DNA of 64,000 nucleotides from Dactylorhiza incarnata (GCA_033032865.1 JAWHQI010000185.1:2418001-2482000); one strand, 5' to 3'; positions 1 to 10,904 are shown, counted from the first letter of the stretch. Program-made: numbers and translations. The notes: generated by a model from the letters alone, not told the origin.

Positions 1-577
1 GCGGTGATAAAGTATGCGAGTGCAATAGAGGCGGGTGAGTGAACTGACCTGGGATGGGATCCGGGTGACCCGAAGGACGAGACGAATGCGGGTGCGTCCC
101 AGACAGCCAGGCGGGAGGTAAGACCTTTCCCTTTCCTGGACGGTAAGGCTGTGAAGAAGGGGCTGGAGCCTCCGCACGGTCATCAGCACAGAGATGCTGA
201 TCCAGCTCTCGCTCAGGGGAGACCCTCCGTTCATTCGCGGTGGCAGAAAGGTTCACCTGAGCAGGGGGACTGGGAGGAATGGAGTCCCGCAGCGGGACGC
301 TAGTGATGAGGGCTGCGAAAGGATAGTGGTTAGTAGCCGACAACATAAAAGGGAGTAGCGAGAAGGTTCACAACTCACGAGATTGGGGTACAGTCTCCCC
401 AGGAGGAGGCGGAGGAGCAAGATCCGAATCGGGAGGAGGAATCTCGTCCGCGGGAGGTGGCACCACCACACTGCTCAGAACGGCCCCATGGCCGTCCTCA
501 GATACCAAAGCCCCCTGCGAATGGTCGGAATGAGTGCAGGGAAAGGGACAGGAGCCAAATGGAGACAAGAAGAATCC

Positions 578-847
578 TCATACCAGCACCGCGGGGTCCG
601 AAGGGGCATCCGCCAGCGTATCAGCCGGTGGAGTATCCGCCGGAGACTCCGAAGCAGTCTCGCCTCTCTGACGATTCAGCCGAATCATCTTGGCTCGACG
701 CGAGACATAGGGGCCGCCCGGATCCCGTTTCGACATTAGCCAGGGAGCAAATTTGGATGCTCTGGGGGCAGTCACAGCTTGGGCCGCAGCTAGGCGGTCG
801 ATCATCTCTCGCGAAAGGGGTTTCACAGAAGGTTTGTGGAAAGACAT
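578..847 (-). CDS. Antisense ORF upstream of the TE1 3' LTR, unknown function
   Basis: 89 codons from an ATG at 847, reading away from the LTR. I chose this ATG because a TATA-like stretch lies about 65 bases upstream on the same strand (908-922); an in-frame ATG at 904 would overlap the TATA. The product is basic and contains a KRDPGGPYVSRRAKMIRL segment near residues 40-57, followed by a tail rich in P, A, D and S. The last codons run into CTG-GTATGAGG, which looks like a 5' splice donor, so this may be a first exon rather than a complete protein. Tat-lineage elements are known to carry additional ORFs, some antisense, between pol and the 3' LTR; that is the best fit. No function is recognised. 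Confidence 0.4.
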   Translation of the reverse strand: MSFHKPSVKPLSREMIDRLAAAQAVTAPRASKFAPWLMSKRDPGGPYVSRRAKMIRLNRQRGETASESPADTPPADTLADAPSDPAVLV

Positions 848-907
848 TGCGAAGTGGAGGAACTCCGAGCCGAGATGAGAGAGTGGTCCAGGAAAACCTG
901 ACATAAG

Positions 908-922
908 GATATATATATAAGG
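908..922 (-). promoter_or_regulatory. Antisense TATA-like element in TE1
   Basis: Read on the minus strand this is CCTTATATATATATCC, about 60 bases before the ATG of the antisense ORF. It is the only such AT-rich block in a GC-rich kilobase. Position and strand fit a promoter for the antisense ORF; this is inference from sequence only. Confidence 0.35.
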
Positions 923-1032
923 TGGTGGTGGGACCCACGGAATCTTATGGATCCGGTCAGCGGGCACTCACCGAATACAGGGTTGGACTGTTCTTTACGA
1001 TCGTAGGAACCGCTCGTAAAGAGCGGGGATTG

Positions 1033-1764
1033 TGTACAACCCGTATTCGCCGAGTGGGCCCCCCCAGCCAGCTGGCGAAACCTGGGTCGTCCGGATCATT
1101 CGCCGGGTCACTCGCACAGGCTAAGTGAGGTAAAAAATGCCCTCAAGCTGGTGGAGGTAGGCTATATGAAAGAAGACACTAGGCGAGTGGTGCCCTCACG
1201 GACCACTCGCCCAGAAATGAGAGCATTCGCCCAGCCAGGGGACCACTCGCCCAGAAGCGTGGGCATTCGCCCGGACAGGCGGGTGCCCAGCGAATGGTGC
1301 CCTCACGGACCATTCGCCCAAATGGGTGTGAGGGGAAAATGACTATAATACCCCTGGTGGGCTGCAAATAGCCCTTCGGAACAGCGGAGTTAGGCTGTTA
1401 GCAGACCAATTTGGGGTGCGGTTAGTAAAACTAAAAGGTGGATTTAGGCTATTTACAGACTAGCCTAGGAAAACTATAAATAGACCCTTAAGGGCACCTT
1501 GGAGGAGATCCGATTTCAGAGAATCCTCTCCTCCAGGCTAGTTTTGGTTGGCAGCCAGTGCCCTCCAAGGTGCCCGGTTGAGCTTTGGTTTGGGAGGGGA
1601 AGCTCTCTGAGATCTTCCGGGTGTGTGGCGGGACCTCCTCGCTTCAGCCTTGGGTCTATTCCGTTTCCAGCATCCACCGTCAAGAGAGTCTAGTGAGGGA
1701 GAAATAAGCATCGGCTACACCCCCAGTGGGTCCGAACTCAAGAGACCAGTTGCTGGTTTCAACA
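1033..1764 (+). repeat. 3' LTR of TE1
   Basis: 732 bp, TG...CA. A polypurine tract lies at about 1017-1032 and a TATA box CTATAAATA at 1474-1482, 290 bp before the LTR end. The U3 part (about 1190-1325) carries repeats of CACTCGCCCAG and CATTCGCCC and mirror copies such as GGGCGAATG, a CpG-rich array comparable in place to those in other LTRs here. It ends at the junction with TE2 coding sequence. Confidence 0.75.
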
Positions 1765-2673
1765 ATTGGTACCTAGACCAAACACATATAACATACATGA
1801 TGTCTGGTCTACTGGCAGTTAGATACAACAGGGACCCAATTATGCACCTGTATATGGATTCATCAAAGGGCTTGCCCTTTTCATCCTTATCCAGGGAAAT
1901 GTTGAATCCCATGGGAGTTTTCATGGTGGAAGCTGATTCCATCCCAAACTTCTTAATAAGCTCCCTAGTGTACTTGGTCTGAGAGATGAAAATTCACTCA
2001 TCAGACTGTTTCACTTGGAGGCCTAAGAAGTACTTGAGCTCTCCCATACTACTCATCTCAAACTCCCCTGTATAAGATTGGCAAACCTTTTGCAGAGGTT
2101 GTTATCCGTAGACCCAAAAATTATGTCATCAACATAAATTTGGACTAGACGACACTTGCCCTTTGTTTCCCTAAGAAACAATGTGTTATCTATCTTTCCC
2201 CTCAAGAACTTGTTCTTGATGAGAAAGCTAGACAAGGTCTCAAACCAAGCCCTAGGGGCTTGCTTTAGACCATATAGAGCTTTCCTAAGCAAATAAACAT
2301 GAGAGGAGAGGGTTGTATGAACAAAACCTGAGGGCTGCTCCACATATACCTCTTCCATTAGATTGCCATTCAGGAATGCTGATTTGACATCCATCTGGTA
2401 CACGTTGAACCCTTTGTGGGCAACATAGGCTAGGAATAGACTTATTGCTTCTAATCTTGCAATTGGGGCAAAAGTTTGATCAAAGGCAATACCTTCTTCT
2501 TGTCTGTACCCTTTGGCCACTAGTCTGGCTTTATTCTTGATGATGATGCCATTCTCATCAAGCTTGTTCCTGTAGATCCATTTGGTGCCAATGATATTGT
2601 GTCCTTGAGGTTTTGGCACCAATTTCCACACCTTGCACCTCTTGAACTGAAGCAGTTCTTATTGCATTGCTTG
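1765..2673 (-). pseudogene. TE2 reverse transcriptase (broken)
   Basis: On the minus strand the reading shows the Copia RT landmarks in order: [59 protein letters not shown] and [11 protein letters not shown], with the YVDD catalytic motif intact. It then continues after a frame break to SLLYLTASRPDIM. Homology stops at SRYQ, exactly at the TE1 junction at 1765, so the RT end and RNase H are cut off. About 110 bases (1943-2052) lack an open frame in register. Copia RT copies element RNA to cDNA in virus-like particles; this copy is inactive. Confidence 0.9.
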
Positions 2674-2857
2674 TGTTGGGATGCCAGAATTGCCCCCGAC
2701 GCTACAGTGCTATTCGAAGCAGAAGGGTGTGTCCCTCGTGGGTCTAACTGACTGACCCGTGGATCCGCCCGAGGATAGCCGACTCTATAAAGGAGCGGTA
2801 GGTGCCTTCACTATCAGTCTGGACTTTTGGTTTAGTTGGTTGCGCTGTATCCCTACA
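2674..2857 (+). repeat. Left LTR of TE3
   Basis: 184 bp, TGTTGGG...CCCTACA. Contains CTATAAAG (about 2785), a TATA-like element. Matches 2913-3096 with scattered differences. Confidence 0.9.
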
Positions 2858-2912
2858 AGTGGTATCAGAGGGGGTCGCGGGTTCGAAACCCCGGGGTCTT
2901 TTCGGGGGGGAT
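2858..2912 (+). promoter_or_regulatory. TE3 internal region: primer binding site, B-box-like motif, polypurine tract
   Basis: The PBS TGGTATCAGAG is at 2860-2870. GGTTCGAAACC at 2880-2890 matches the tRNA B-box consensus GGTTCGANTCC at ten of eleven positions. TTTTCGGGGGGGA just before the right LTR serves as the polypurine tract. Nothing else fits in the 55 bp. Confidence 0.8.
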
Positions 2913-3096
2913 TGTTGGGGTGCCAGAATTGCCCCCGATGCTATGGTGCTATTCGAAGAGGAAGGGTGTGTCCCCCGTGGGTCTAACTGACTGCCCTGTG
3001 GATCCGCTTGAGGATAGCCGACTCTATAAAGGAGCGGTAGGCTACTCCACCATCAGTCTGGGCTTTTGGTGTAGTTGGTTGCTCCGTATCCCTACA
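2913..3096 (+). repeat. Right LTR of TE3
   Basis: 184 bp copy of 2674-2857, the same length, ending CCCTACA just before the ACTTG flank. Confidence 0.9.
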
Positions 3097-4613
3097 ACTT
3101 GAATCCAGAAGGTGTCTTCATTTGCTTCTTCAAATTTCTTGGGCTCCATTTGTGATAGAAAGCTCAAGAAGATTGCTTCATTGTGAGCCCTGATTCTGGT
3201 GACCACTCCTTGGTTCACTTCTCCAATTATTTGGTTCATTGGATGATCCCTTAGGTGTCCGTGTGTTGCAGGCAACCTATCAGCTATCTGTAGCTCTTCT
3301 TCTTGAGCAACATCATCTTCAGTAGCTTGCTCTTCAACTTCAGGGATTGCTACCTATGAATTAACCTTGCTTATGTTGGGTATGTATTGGAGAGACATGT
3401 CATGTACATGTTGTTCATTACCTGTCAAAATGGGAGAGCTAGACCAGCCCTTATAGAGCAGGCTGGTCTCATCAAAAATCACATGCATAGACTCTTCTAC
3501 AACATGAGTTTTCTTGTTGAATACTCTATAGGCTTTGCTATGTGAGCTATATCCAACAAGAACCCCTACATTGCATTTTTCAGCAAACTTAGTAAATTGA
3601 GATTTTCCATTATTTAGAATGTAGCATTTGCAACCAAAGATTCTGAAGTATGAAATAGTTGGTTGTTTGCCTTTCAGAATCTCATAGGGGGTTATTCATG
3701 GGCCTTATTGATAGATGCTCAATTGATAACATAACATGTTGTATTGACTGCCTTAGCCAAGAAATATTTTGGGAGTGAGGAGTCACTAAGCAGTGTTCTC
3801 CAAGCCTCTATCAAGGTCATATTCCTCCTCTCAGCCACACCATTTTACTGCGAAGTCCTTGGGTAGGAGAATTTTCGGGTGATACCAAATTCTTGACAAA
3901 ACCTTGTCATTGCCCCAGATTGAAATTATGTACCACGGTCAGTTCTAGTCTTGACCACAGTACATTGGAGTTCATTTTGGATTGCCTTAACATGGTTTAT
4001 AAAGACATCTAAAGTATTAGATTTCTTCTTAAGGAAGAATACTCATGTTTACTTTGAATGATCATCAACAATCAGCAAGGTATATAACTTCCCACCTAGG
4101 CTCTGAATTGGCAAAGGAACAAACAAGTACATGTGCAATTGATGACATCTTTCAGTGTCTTTGGAGCCAACGCTTTTAAAGGTGGCCCTTATTTGCTTGC
4201 TCATTTGGCATGCATGACATGGATCACTTTTAACACATTTCAAATTAGTACTATTTCTAACTAGGTTTTTAGAAAATAACCTATACATTGTCTTGTAGTT
4301 AATGTGAGCAAGTCTCTTATGCCATTGAACACAAATAGACTCATTTTCATTATACACAAGACACACAAGAGAATAAGAAGAATTGCAAATAAAATCTAAG
4401 CAATACACATTCCCACTCCTAGTGCCTGATAGAATGATCTCTAAGTCATGTGACTTTTTGATCAAGCACTTATCGTTGTGGAATTCAATTACATAGCCTA
4501 AGTCACACAGTTGACTTATGCTTACAAGGTTGTGTTGAAAACCTTCAACATAAGCCACTTTTGTGATGGAGACTATGTCATTGGAAATCATACCATAACC
4601 TCTGGTGAAGCTT
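3097..4613 (-). pseudogene. TE2 pre-integrase, integrase and linker (broken)
   Basis: Minus strand, right to left: KVAYVEGFQHNLVSISQLCD (protease C-terminal part), WHKRLAHINYKTMY and CHACQMSKQ (the integrase HHCC zinc site), then the catalytic core. The first catalytic Asp of the core motif is Tyr (MYLFVP where DLFGP is normal). In the PQQNGVAER motif the second Gln is a stop at 3847-3845. The core then continues to YFRIFGCKC, SKAYRVFNKK and the linker LSQMEPKKFEEANED at about 3160. Integrase joins element cDNA to host DNA; this copy cannot. Its left half is repeated at 5617-6368. Confidence 0.85.
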
Positions 4614-5616
4614 TGATATAAATATTTCGTGTTTTAAAATTAAGAGAAGGTTTGAAGATTTTCTCCAAAACTATATCCAATTAAGGCAAGTGTACCTTAT
4701 CGTCTATAGTATATGATATTTAGAAATACCAAGGTCGTATTCCACAGGGCACGTTCATTACTTCTACTTCGAGGAAAATCACCATTATCTTATCGAGCGA
4801 TTTTTGAGGGTTGTTTTACTAAACTAAAAAAAACAAATTGTAAGAAGGAAAATCACTATGAAGAAAGAGAGGTAAAGAATACTATGCCAACTTTCATTGA
4901 AATGAAAAGCTATTATAACTCTTTAAACAAGATTACAAAGCTAGGAAAATTAAGGCTACAAGCTTTAACTTACTATTGCATAGAAATAAGAACTAGCACA
5001 TTACATGAATTGAAAGGGAAAAGAACATGAAATTGAAAGACATGAAAAAGCATTGAAGAAGTTAACTGGCAGCTCTAACAGTAACTCCTCTCTCCAAATT
5101 TCCGAACTATCAACTCAAGAGAGAGCCTCTGAATTTATAGGCAAAAAATTTTAAGTTACACGCCCTCGGTCACGGGCGTGACCTAGGGCGTGTAAACATT
5201 GCTGACATTGGATCTGACAGTGGCGTGGACTTTGCGTGACGGCGGGAGAAATTTGGACATTACACGCCCGTGTAACTTGGGTCACGGGCGTGTACTTGGG
5301 CGGCTTCATCAATGCGGCATGGGCTTGAATTCGGCGCGACATGGGCTTGAATTCAGCGTGGCAGAGAGCAGGGATCACGCGGGAAGTCACGGGCATAACT
5401 TGGGTCACAGAGAGCATTCGTCGAACTCAAGGGCAGAGCGCATTCGTCGAACGGAGCTCAGGCTTTGTCGAACGTAGGGGCAGATCGCGTTCGTCGAACG
5501 GAGCTCAGGCTTCTTCGAACGCAGGGGCAGAGCACGTTTGTCGAACGGAGCTCAGACTTCGTCGAACGCAGGGGCATAGCATGTTTGTCGAACGGAGCTC
5601 AGGCTTCGTCGAACAC
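4614..5616 (-). repeat. Partial TE4 LTR (duplication unit 1)
   Basis: Starts TGATATAAATATTTCGTG and is nearly the same as 6369-7371, ending inside the TCGTCGAACG array where the duplication breakpoint AGGAG lies. It has no LTR end of its own. It contains the CGTGTAACTTGGGTCACGGGCGTG block and the first motif array (5405-5616). Confidence 0.88.
5405..5616 (-). repeat. TTCGTCGAAC motif array (unit 1)
   Basis: About eight copies of TTCGTCGAACG or TTTGTCGAACG in a unit of about 47 bp with GGAGCTCAGGC and GGGGCAGAGCACG between them. In TE4 sense orientation the core reads GTTCGACGAA. Confidence 0.85.
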
Positions 5617-6368
5617 AGGAGAATTTTTGGGTGATACCAAATTCTTGACAAAACCTTGTCATTGCCCCAGATTGAAATTATGTACCATGGTCAGTTCTAG
5701 TCTTGACCACAGTACATTGGAGTTCATTCTGGATTGCCTTAACATTGTTTATAAAGACATCTAAAGTATTAGATTTCTTCTTAAGGAAGAATACTCATGT
5801 TTACTTTGAATGATCATCAACAATCAGCAAGGTATACAAATTCCCACCTAGGCTCTGAATTGGCAAAGGACCAAACAAGTACATGTGCAATTGATAAAGA
5901 CATCTTTTAGTGTCTTTGGAGCCAACGCTTTTAAAGGTGGCCCTTATTTGCTTGCTCATTTGGCATGCATGACATGGATCACTTTTAACACATTTCAAAT
6001 TAGTACTATTTCTAACTAGGTTTTTAGAAAATAACTTATACATTGTCTTGTAGTTAATGTGAGCAAGTCTCTTATGCCATTGAACACAAATAGACTCATT
6101 TTCATTATACACAAGACACACAAGAGAATAAGAAGAATTGCAAATAAAATCTAAGCAATACACATTCCCACTCCTAGTGCCTGATAGAATGATCTCTAAG
6201 TCATGTGACTTTTTGATCAAGCACTTATCATTGTGGAATTCAATTACATAGCCTAAGTCACACAGTTGACTTATGCTTACAAGGTTGTGTTGAAAACCTT
6301 CAACATAAGCCACTTTTGTGATGGAGACTATGTCATTGGAAATCATACCATAACCTCTGGTGAATCCT

Positions 6369-7771
6369 TGATATAAAAATTTCGTGTTTTGAAATTAAGC
6401 GAAGGTTTGAAGATTTTCTCCAAAACTATATCCAATTAAGGCAAGTGTACCTTATCATCTATAGTATATGATATTTAGAAATACCAAGGTCGTATTCCAC
6501 GGGGCACGTTGATTACTTCAACTTCGAGGAAAATCACCATTATCTTATCGAGCGATTTTTGAGGGTTGTTTTACTAAACTAAAAAAAATAAATTGTAAGA
6601 AGGAAAATCACTATGAAGAAAGAGATGTAAAGAATACTATGCCAACTTTCATTGAAATGAAAAGCTATTATAACTCTTTAAACAAGATTACAAAGCTAGG
6701 AAAATTAAGGCTACAAGCTTTAACTTACTATTGCATAGAAATAAGAACTAGCACATTACATGAATTGAAAGGGAAAAGAACATGAAATTGAAAGACATGA
6801 AAAAGCATTGAAGAAGTTAACTGACAGCTCTAACAGTAACTCCTCTCTCCAAATTTCCGAACTATCAACTCAAGAGAGAGCCTCTGAATTTATAGGCAAA
6901 AAATTTCAAGTTACACGCCCTCGGTCACGGGCGTGACCTAGCGCGTGTAAACATTGCTGACATTGGATCTGACAATGTCGTGGACTTTGCGTGACGGCGG
7001 GAGCAATTTGGACATTACACGCCCGTGTAACTTGGGTCACGGGCGTGTACTTGGGCGGCTTCATCAATGCAGCATGGGCTTGAATTCGGCGCGACATGGG
7101 CTTGAATTCAGCGTGGCAGAGAGCAGGGTTCACGCGGGAAGTCACGGGCGTAACTTGGGTCACAGAGAGCATTCGTCGAACTCAAGGGCAGAGCGCGTTC
7201 GTCGAACGGAGCTCAAGCTTTGTCGAACGTAGGGGCAGAGCGCGTTCGTCGAACGGAGCTCAGGCTTCTTCTAACGCAGGGGCAGAGCATGTTTGTCGAA
7301 CGGAGCTCAGACTTCGTCGAACGCAGGGGCAGAGCACGTTTGTCGAATGGAGCTCGGGCTTCGTCGAACACAGGAGCAGAGCGCTTTCGTCGAATGCAGT
7401 GGCAAAGAACTTTTCGTCGAACGCAGCTCCAGAGAACTTTCGTCGAACGCAGCTCCAGAGAACTTTCGTCGAACGCAGCTCCAGAGAACTTTCGTCGAAC
7501 GCAACTCTAGAGAACTTTCATCGAATGCAGCTCCAATTTCGTCGACCGCAGATCTTTAGGTTACACGCCCTTGGTCACGGGCATGACTGAGGGCGTGACT
7601 TGTGATTTTCTCCAATTTTTCCCAAAATTCTGCAAAAATAAAAGTAAAACTACATTTAGAACAGAAATTATAAAAGAAGTGATTTTAAACTAAAATATAA
7701 ATAATATTTGCAATTTTAAATTAAAACTAGACTAAATACTATAATTAAAATACGCATAAATACTACTTATC
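6369..7771 (-). repeat. TE4 3' LTR (left, complete copy)
   Basis: About 1.4 kb, matching 10929-12327 through its length. It starts TGATATAAAAATTTCGTG and ends TACTACTTA next to the polypurine tract. It contains the motif array at 7168-7545. Confidence 0.85.
7168..7545 (-). repeat. TTCGTCGAAC motif array (unit 2, complete)
   Basis: The 47-bp type repeat is followed at about 7405-7542 by about five copies of a 24-bp unit AGAACTTTCGTCGAACGCAGC-TCC. All long apparent ORFs here are translations of the repeat in several frames and are not genes. Confidence 0.85.
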
Positions 7772-9280
7772 AAATACCCCCATACTTGAGGTTTTGCTAT
7801 TCCAGAGCAAAAGTGTGAGACATAATTTATAAGACATCCTTAAAAATTTTTAATTTTAAACTAAAATTTCATTTAAACCAAAAGTTAAGTTAAGACTAAA
7901 TTCAAGGAGGAGTTAAGTCCTAAATTATGATAATGATTTGAAAAGAGGGGAAAATATTTAGGCAAGGACTTCTCAAGAAAATTAATTGGTTTAATAATAT
8001 AGTAGAAATTATAAAACGAGATTAAATTAAAATTATAAGAACTCTATCTTAAAAGAAACTTAAGGAAAAGTAACTTACTAAATATTACTCTCTCCATAAT
8101 CTTAAACTAAATCTAGAACAATGATAATTGGCTAAGAGGGATTTCATAAAATTTGGCATAAGAAGAGATATTTTTGAATGGAGGCAATGGAATTTATCCT
8201 CATCATGAATATTTTTTTCTATTTTTTTTCTCTTCTAATAAAAACCCAAAATGTATATGTTTAGGAGTAAAAAATTTTATCCTCTTACTCCATGACATAT
8301 AATCTTTTAAATGATTTTGGGTGCATATGTTTAAGGAATAATGAATTTTATCCTCTTATTCCCATGACATATGATCTTTTAAACTTCAATTTTTTTATGC
8401 CAACAAAAGGGGGTAGGGAAGGAAATTAAATCTAGCTAGCTTTAAATTATATTGAGAGCAAATTCTAGTAAAATTAAATTTCCTAAGATCTAAAAAGTTA
8501 GAAGAAAATATAATTGAAATCTAAAGAGGTTTAGCAAATTCACTACAAAATAAAGCCATTTAGAAATAAAAAGAGAAGTCATGCTAAAAATACTTTCTAA
8601 TCAAGTTAAAATCATAAGATGATTCTTAAAGCAAAATTACCTCAAATTTAAAATTAACAAACTATGATAAGCAAAATTTTAGCTAATTAAAAACCTAAAC
8701 ATGCTTATAAACATCCTCAACTAGATTTCTAAGAACTTACGAAAACAACAAATAGGAGAGGTATAAGATTTTTATATTTTTTTGTATTTTAAGTTTTTCA
8801 TATTTTTGAATTTTGATATTATCTTTTTTGGGATTTGTTTTTATATTATCTTTTTTGTTTTTTTTTTTGTTTTTTTTTATTTTTGATAAGAAATAAACAA
8901 TAAAAACATATACTAAAATGCTTAAATTTTTTTGTTAATTCTTGGACTTCCCAAGGTATACCCCGTCAAGGGTTCTCACGGTACTAGGAGGTGAGATGGG
9001 GTGAGGTCCCAAACGTCCCTTTCCAAGATTTAAATTTTCGATTTTCTAATTTTTTTGAGTTTTTTGGTTTTACAAGTGCTAAAAAAGAAGAAAATATAAG
9101 AAAAAATATATATATTTTCTGAAAATTTTCTAATTTAAAAGGAACTATTTACACCCCCATACTTAAAGTTAAACATTGTCCCCAATGTTTAAAACTAAGT
9201 ATAAAGTAAGAGAAAATAAAGTGCAAGACAAAGCAAAAATAAAAATAGAAAAGGAGAGGTTAAGAGGGCTTCCCTGGTTA
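7772..9280 (-). other. TE4 non-coding tail between gag and 3' LTR
   Basis: AT-rich, no ORF with recognisable content. Two polypurine-tract-like sites, read on the minus strand as AAGTATGGGGGT, lie at about 7773-7787 (next to the LTR) and at about 9151-9165 (just after gag). The second is followed by a small inverted repeat AACATTG-TCCCC-CAATGTT near 9173-9191. Poly-T rich stretches fill 8770-8890. I see nothing else. Confidence 0.7.
8251..8400. repeat. Two-copy tandem repeat in the TE4 tail
   Basis: A segment of about 75-80 bp containing ATATGTTTA, TTTTATCCTCTTA and CCATGACATAT-ATCTTTTAAA occurs twice in a row with several differences. Confidence 0.7.
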
Positions 9281-10771
9281 TTAAGATACGGGGGAAGCCG
9301 TGGTTACCTTGGGTTCGTCCTGTTTTGAAACCACCTCCTTCCCGCTTCGGAGTCTAATCGCGTGTGCGCTCTCCTTTGGATTTTGCTCTGTATTCCCCGG
9401 TAGTGCTCCTTGTTGACGCTCAGAAATCATCTTTGCGAGCTGGCCCACTTGATTCTCTAAATTTTTGATCGATCCGGTAAGGTTCCGTATGTTCATTTCA
9501 TTTGTAGCAACATATTTTGCAAAAACCTCTTCAAGCGGAGAGAGTTTTTGCTGTTGCGGTTGAAAACCGGGTGGATTAAAATTTTGAGAAATCAAAATTT
9601 GAAGCGGAGTTAAGTTAAGAAGTTGATTAGGGGGGGGGGGGGGTTGATTTAGATTCATAGGGCGCTGAGCATTTCCTTGGTTGCTCCATGAGAAATTCGG
9701 ATGATTCCTATAACCCGCATTGTGTGTGTTGTTATACGGAGCGGTGTTGGGGTTATAGGAAGGCCGGGGCGGATTTCCCATGTAGTCAACATGTTCTTCA
9801 ATTAAAACATTATTAGCCCAAGGAGTGGCAGAGGAAGCAGACATCTCCGCCACTTGCTTTGTTAAGCGCTCAACTTGTAAAGCCAATTTTGCGTTTGCGT
9901 CAATTTCAAAAATTCCGCCTGGCTTGTTAGGCCGCGCCCAGGGCATGTTCCATTGGTACGCATTCATGGCCATCTCTTCGAAAAGATCTTGAGCAGCGTT
10001 CGGGGTTTTGTTATTTAATGTCCCCCGGGCGGCCGCATCAATCATTTGTCTTGCTGAGAGATTTAAGCCATTATAAAAAATTTGCACTTGCTGCCAAGTG
10101 GGAAGTGCGCGATGAGGGCATCTACGCAAAAGCTCCTTGAATCGCTCCCATGTGTCATAGAGAGTCTCCGAGTTGATTTGCATAAATTACGCAATATCCG
10201 TGCACAATTTAGCGGTCTTTGAAGGCGGGAAATATTTATTGAGAAATTTTTCCGCCATTTCGGCCCATGTAGTGATGGATCTCATAGGTAGGGAGCCCAG
10301 CCACTGCTTGGCCTTAGACCACAAAGAAAAGGGAAAAAGACGCAATTGAATGGCGTCATCAGTGACGCCATTGATTTTAAAAGTATCACAAATTTCAAGA
10401 AAGTAAGAAATATGCGAATTTGGATCTTCATCCGGTTGACCATCGAAGGTCACTGATTGTTGCACCATTTGTATGATGCTGGACTTGATCTCACAATTAT
10501 TGTTCGCCACCGCGGGGCGAACAATACTTGACTGTGTGCCATCCAAATTCGGCGGCGCTTAATAGGACATGGTCCGTTGCGCGTCCTCATCAGGGTTTGG
10601 CTCATTAAGATTAGGAGGATTAAGATTATGATCCATATTCGCTGTGTTAGTGTCCCTGATCGACTCTTCGAAATCTAATTAATTATCCTTATCACGAGAA
10701 TGGCGACACCTAAAAAGGGTTTGCTTGATCTCTGGATCAAAAGGAATATTCGAAGAGATACCTCGGGTCAT
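9281..10771 (-). pseudogene. TE4 Athila-like Gag (interrupted by stops)
   Basis: One frame runs from the ATG at 10771 (MTRGISSNIPFDPEIKQ, an Athila-type start) to the stop at 9281. It is cut by stops near 10680 and 10560 and at 10186-10184. The retrotransposon Gag domain is clear: CEIKSSIIQMVQQ, DPNSHISYFLEICDTFKING, LRLFPFSLWSKAKQWLGSLP, then after the last stop LYDTWERFKELLRRCPH and MIDAAARGTLNNKTP. The C-terminal part is rich in N, P and Q; it includes a run of 14 G on the + strand (9630-9643) and a coiled-coil-like stretch ending near LGQLAKMI. No zinc knuckle is visible. Gag forms the virus-like particle. Confidence 0.9.
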
Positions 10772-10904
10772 ACACTAGAAAGAAAAGAAAGGACAAGGAA
10801 AAACTATTTTTTTTTCTTTTTTGAAATTTAGAAAAAGCAAAATAAAATAAAAAGAAGCATGATAAAATTAATAGCTATCCTCTTGTCAAAATATCTACAC
10901 AAAG
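10772..10904 (-). other. TE4 leader between primer binding site and gag
   Basis: 133 bp, A-rich on the minus strand's complement, with no ORF. It is the untranslated leader of the element RNA. Confidence 0.6.

Larger units (their letters stand above)
1..1764 (+). mobile_element. TE1: 3' end of a Tat-like Gypsy element (non-coding tail plus 3' LTR)
   Basis: The LTR at 1033-1764 resembles the TE5 LTR at 13725: both start TGTACAACCC, share the wording around the TATA box (CTATAAATAGACC against CTATATATAGACC), then AAGGGCACCTT and GTGTGTGG-GGGACCTCCTCGCT, and both end in TTCAACA. TE5 has Tat-type pol, so TE1 is placed in that lineage by inference. A purine-rich AAAGAGCGGGGAT lies directly before the LTR, as a polypurine tract should, and fixes the + orientation. 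The right edge is sharp: coding sequence of TE2 begins at 1765. The rest of TE1 lies left of the window, so its target site duplication cannot be tested. Confidence 0.75.
2674..3096 (+). mobile_element. TE3: TRIM (terminal-repeat retrotransposon in miniature)
   Basis: Two direct repeats of 184 bp, each starting TGTTGGG and ending CCCTACA, flank 55 bp of internal sequence. The internal part starts AG-TGGTATCAGAG, the usual primer binding site for initiator tRNA-Met, and ends with a G-rich polypurine tract. Flanks are GCTTG and ACTTG, a target site duplication with one mismatch. It interrupts TE2 between integrase and RT. It has no coding capacity. The size, paired LTRs, PBS and PPT together define a TRIM. 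Confidence 0.92.
3865..7371. repeat. 1.75-kb tandem duplication spanning the TE2/TE4 boundary
   Basis: Unit 1 runs 3865-5616 and unit 2 runs 5617-7371. Each unit contains about 750 bp of TE2 integrase followed by about 1.0 kb of the TE4 left LTR. The pentamer AGGAG sits at 3865, 5617 and 7372, that is at both unit starts and at the outer breakpoint. I count about a dozen differences plus a small indel between the two integrase parts, so the event is not recent. The duplication joins two unrelated elements, so it happened after TE4 inserted. Confidence 0.9.

Noticed and set aside
2880..2890. A true tRNA gene in TE3
   Set aside because: Only a B-box-like word and a PBS are present; there is no cloverleaf and no room for one in 55 bp.
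7405..7542. Regular 24-bp repeats that might be a CRISPR array
   Set aside because: There are no unique spacers of constant length; the units abut as a plain tandem repeat inside a plant LTR.
7096..7590. Long ORFs in several frames over the TTCGTCGAAC arrays, also at 5199-5634 and 11512-12251
   Set aside because: The repeat unit has no stop in several frames, so open frames arise on both strands. Translations are repeats of a few residues with no domain.
5617..7771. A second independent insertion of TE4 into TE2
   Set aside because: The flanking TE2 integrase is repeated together with the LTR, with AGGAG at both breakpoints, so a tandem duplication explains it.
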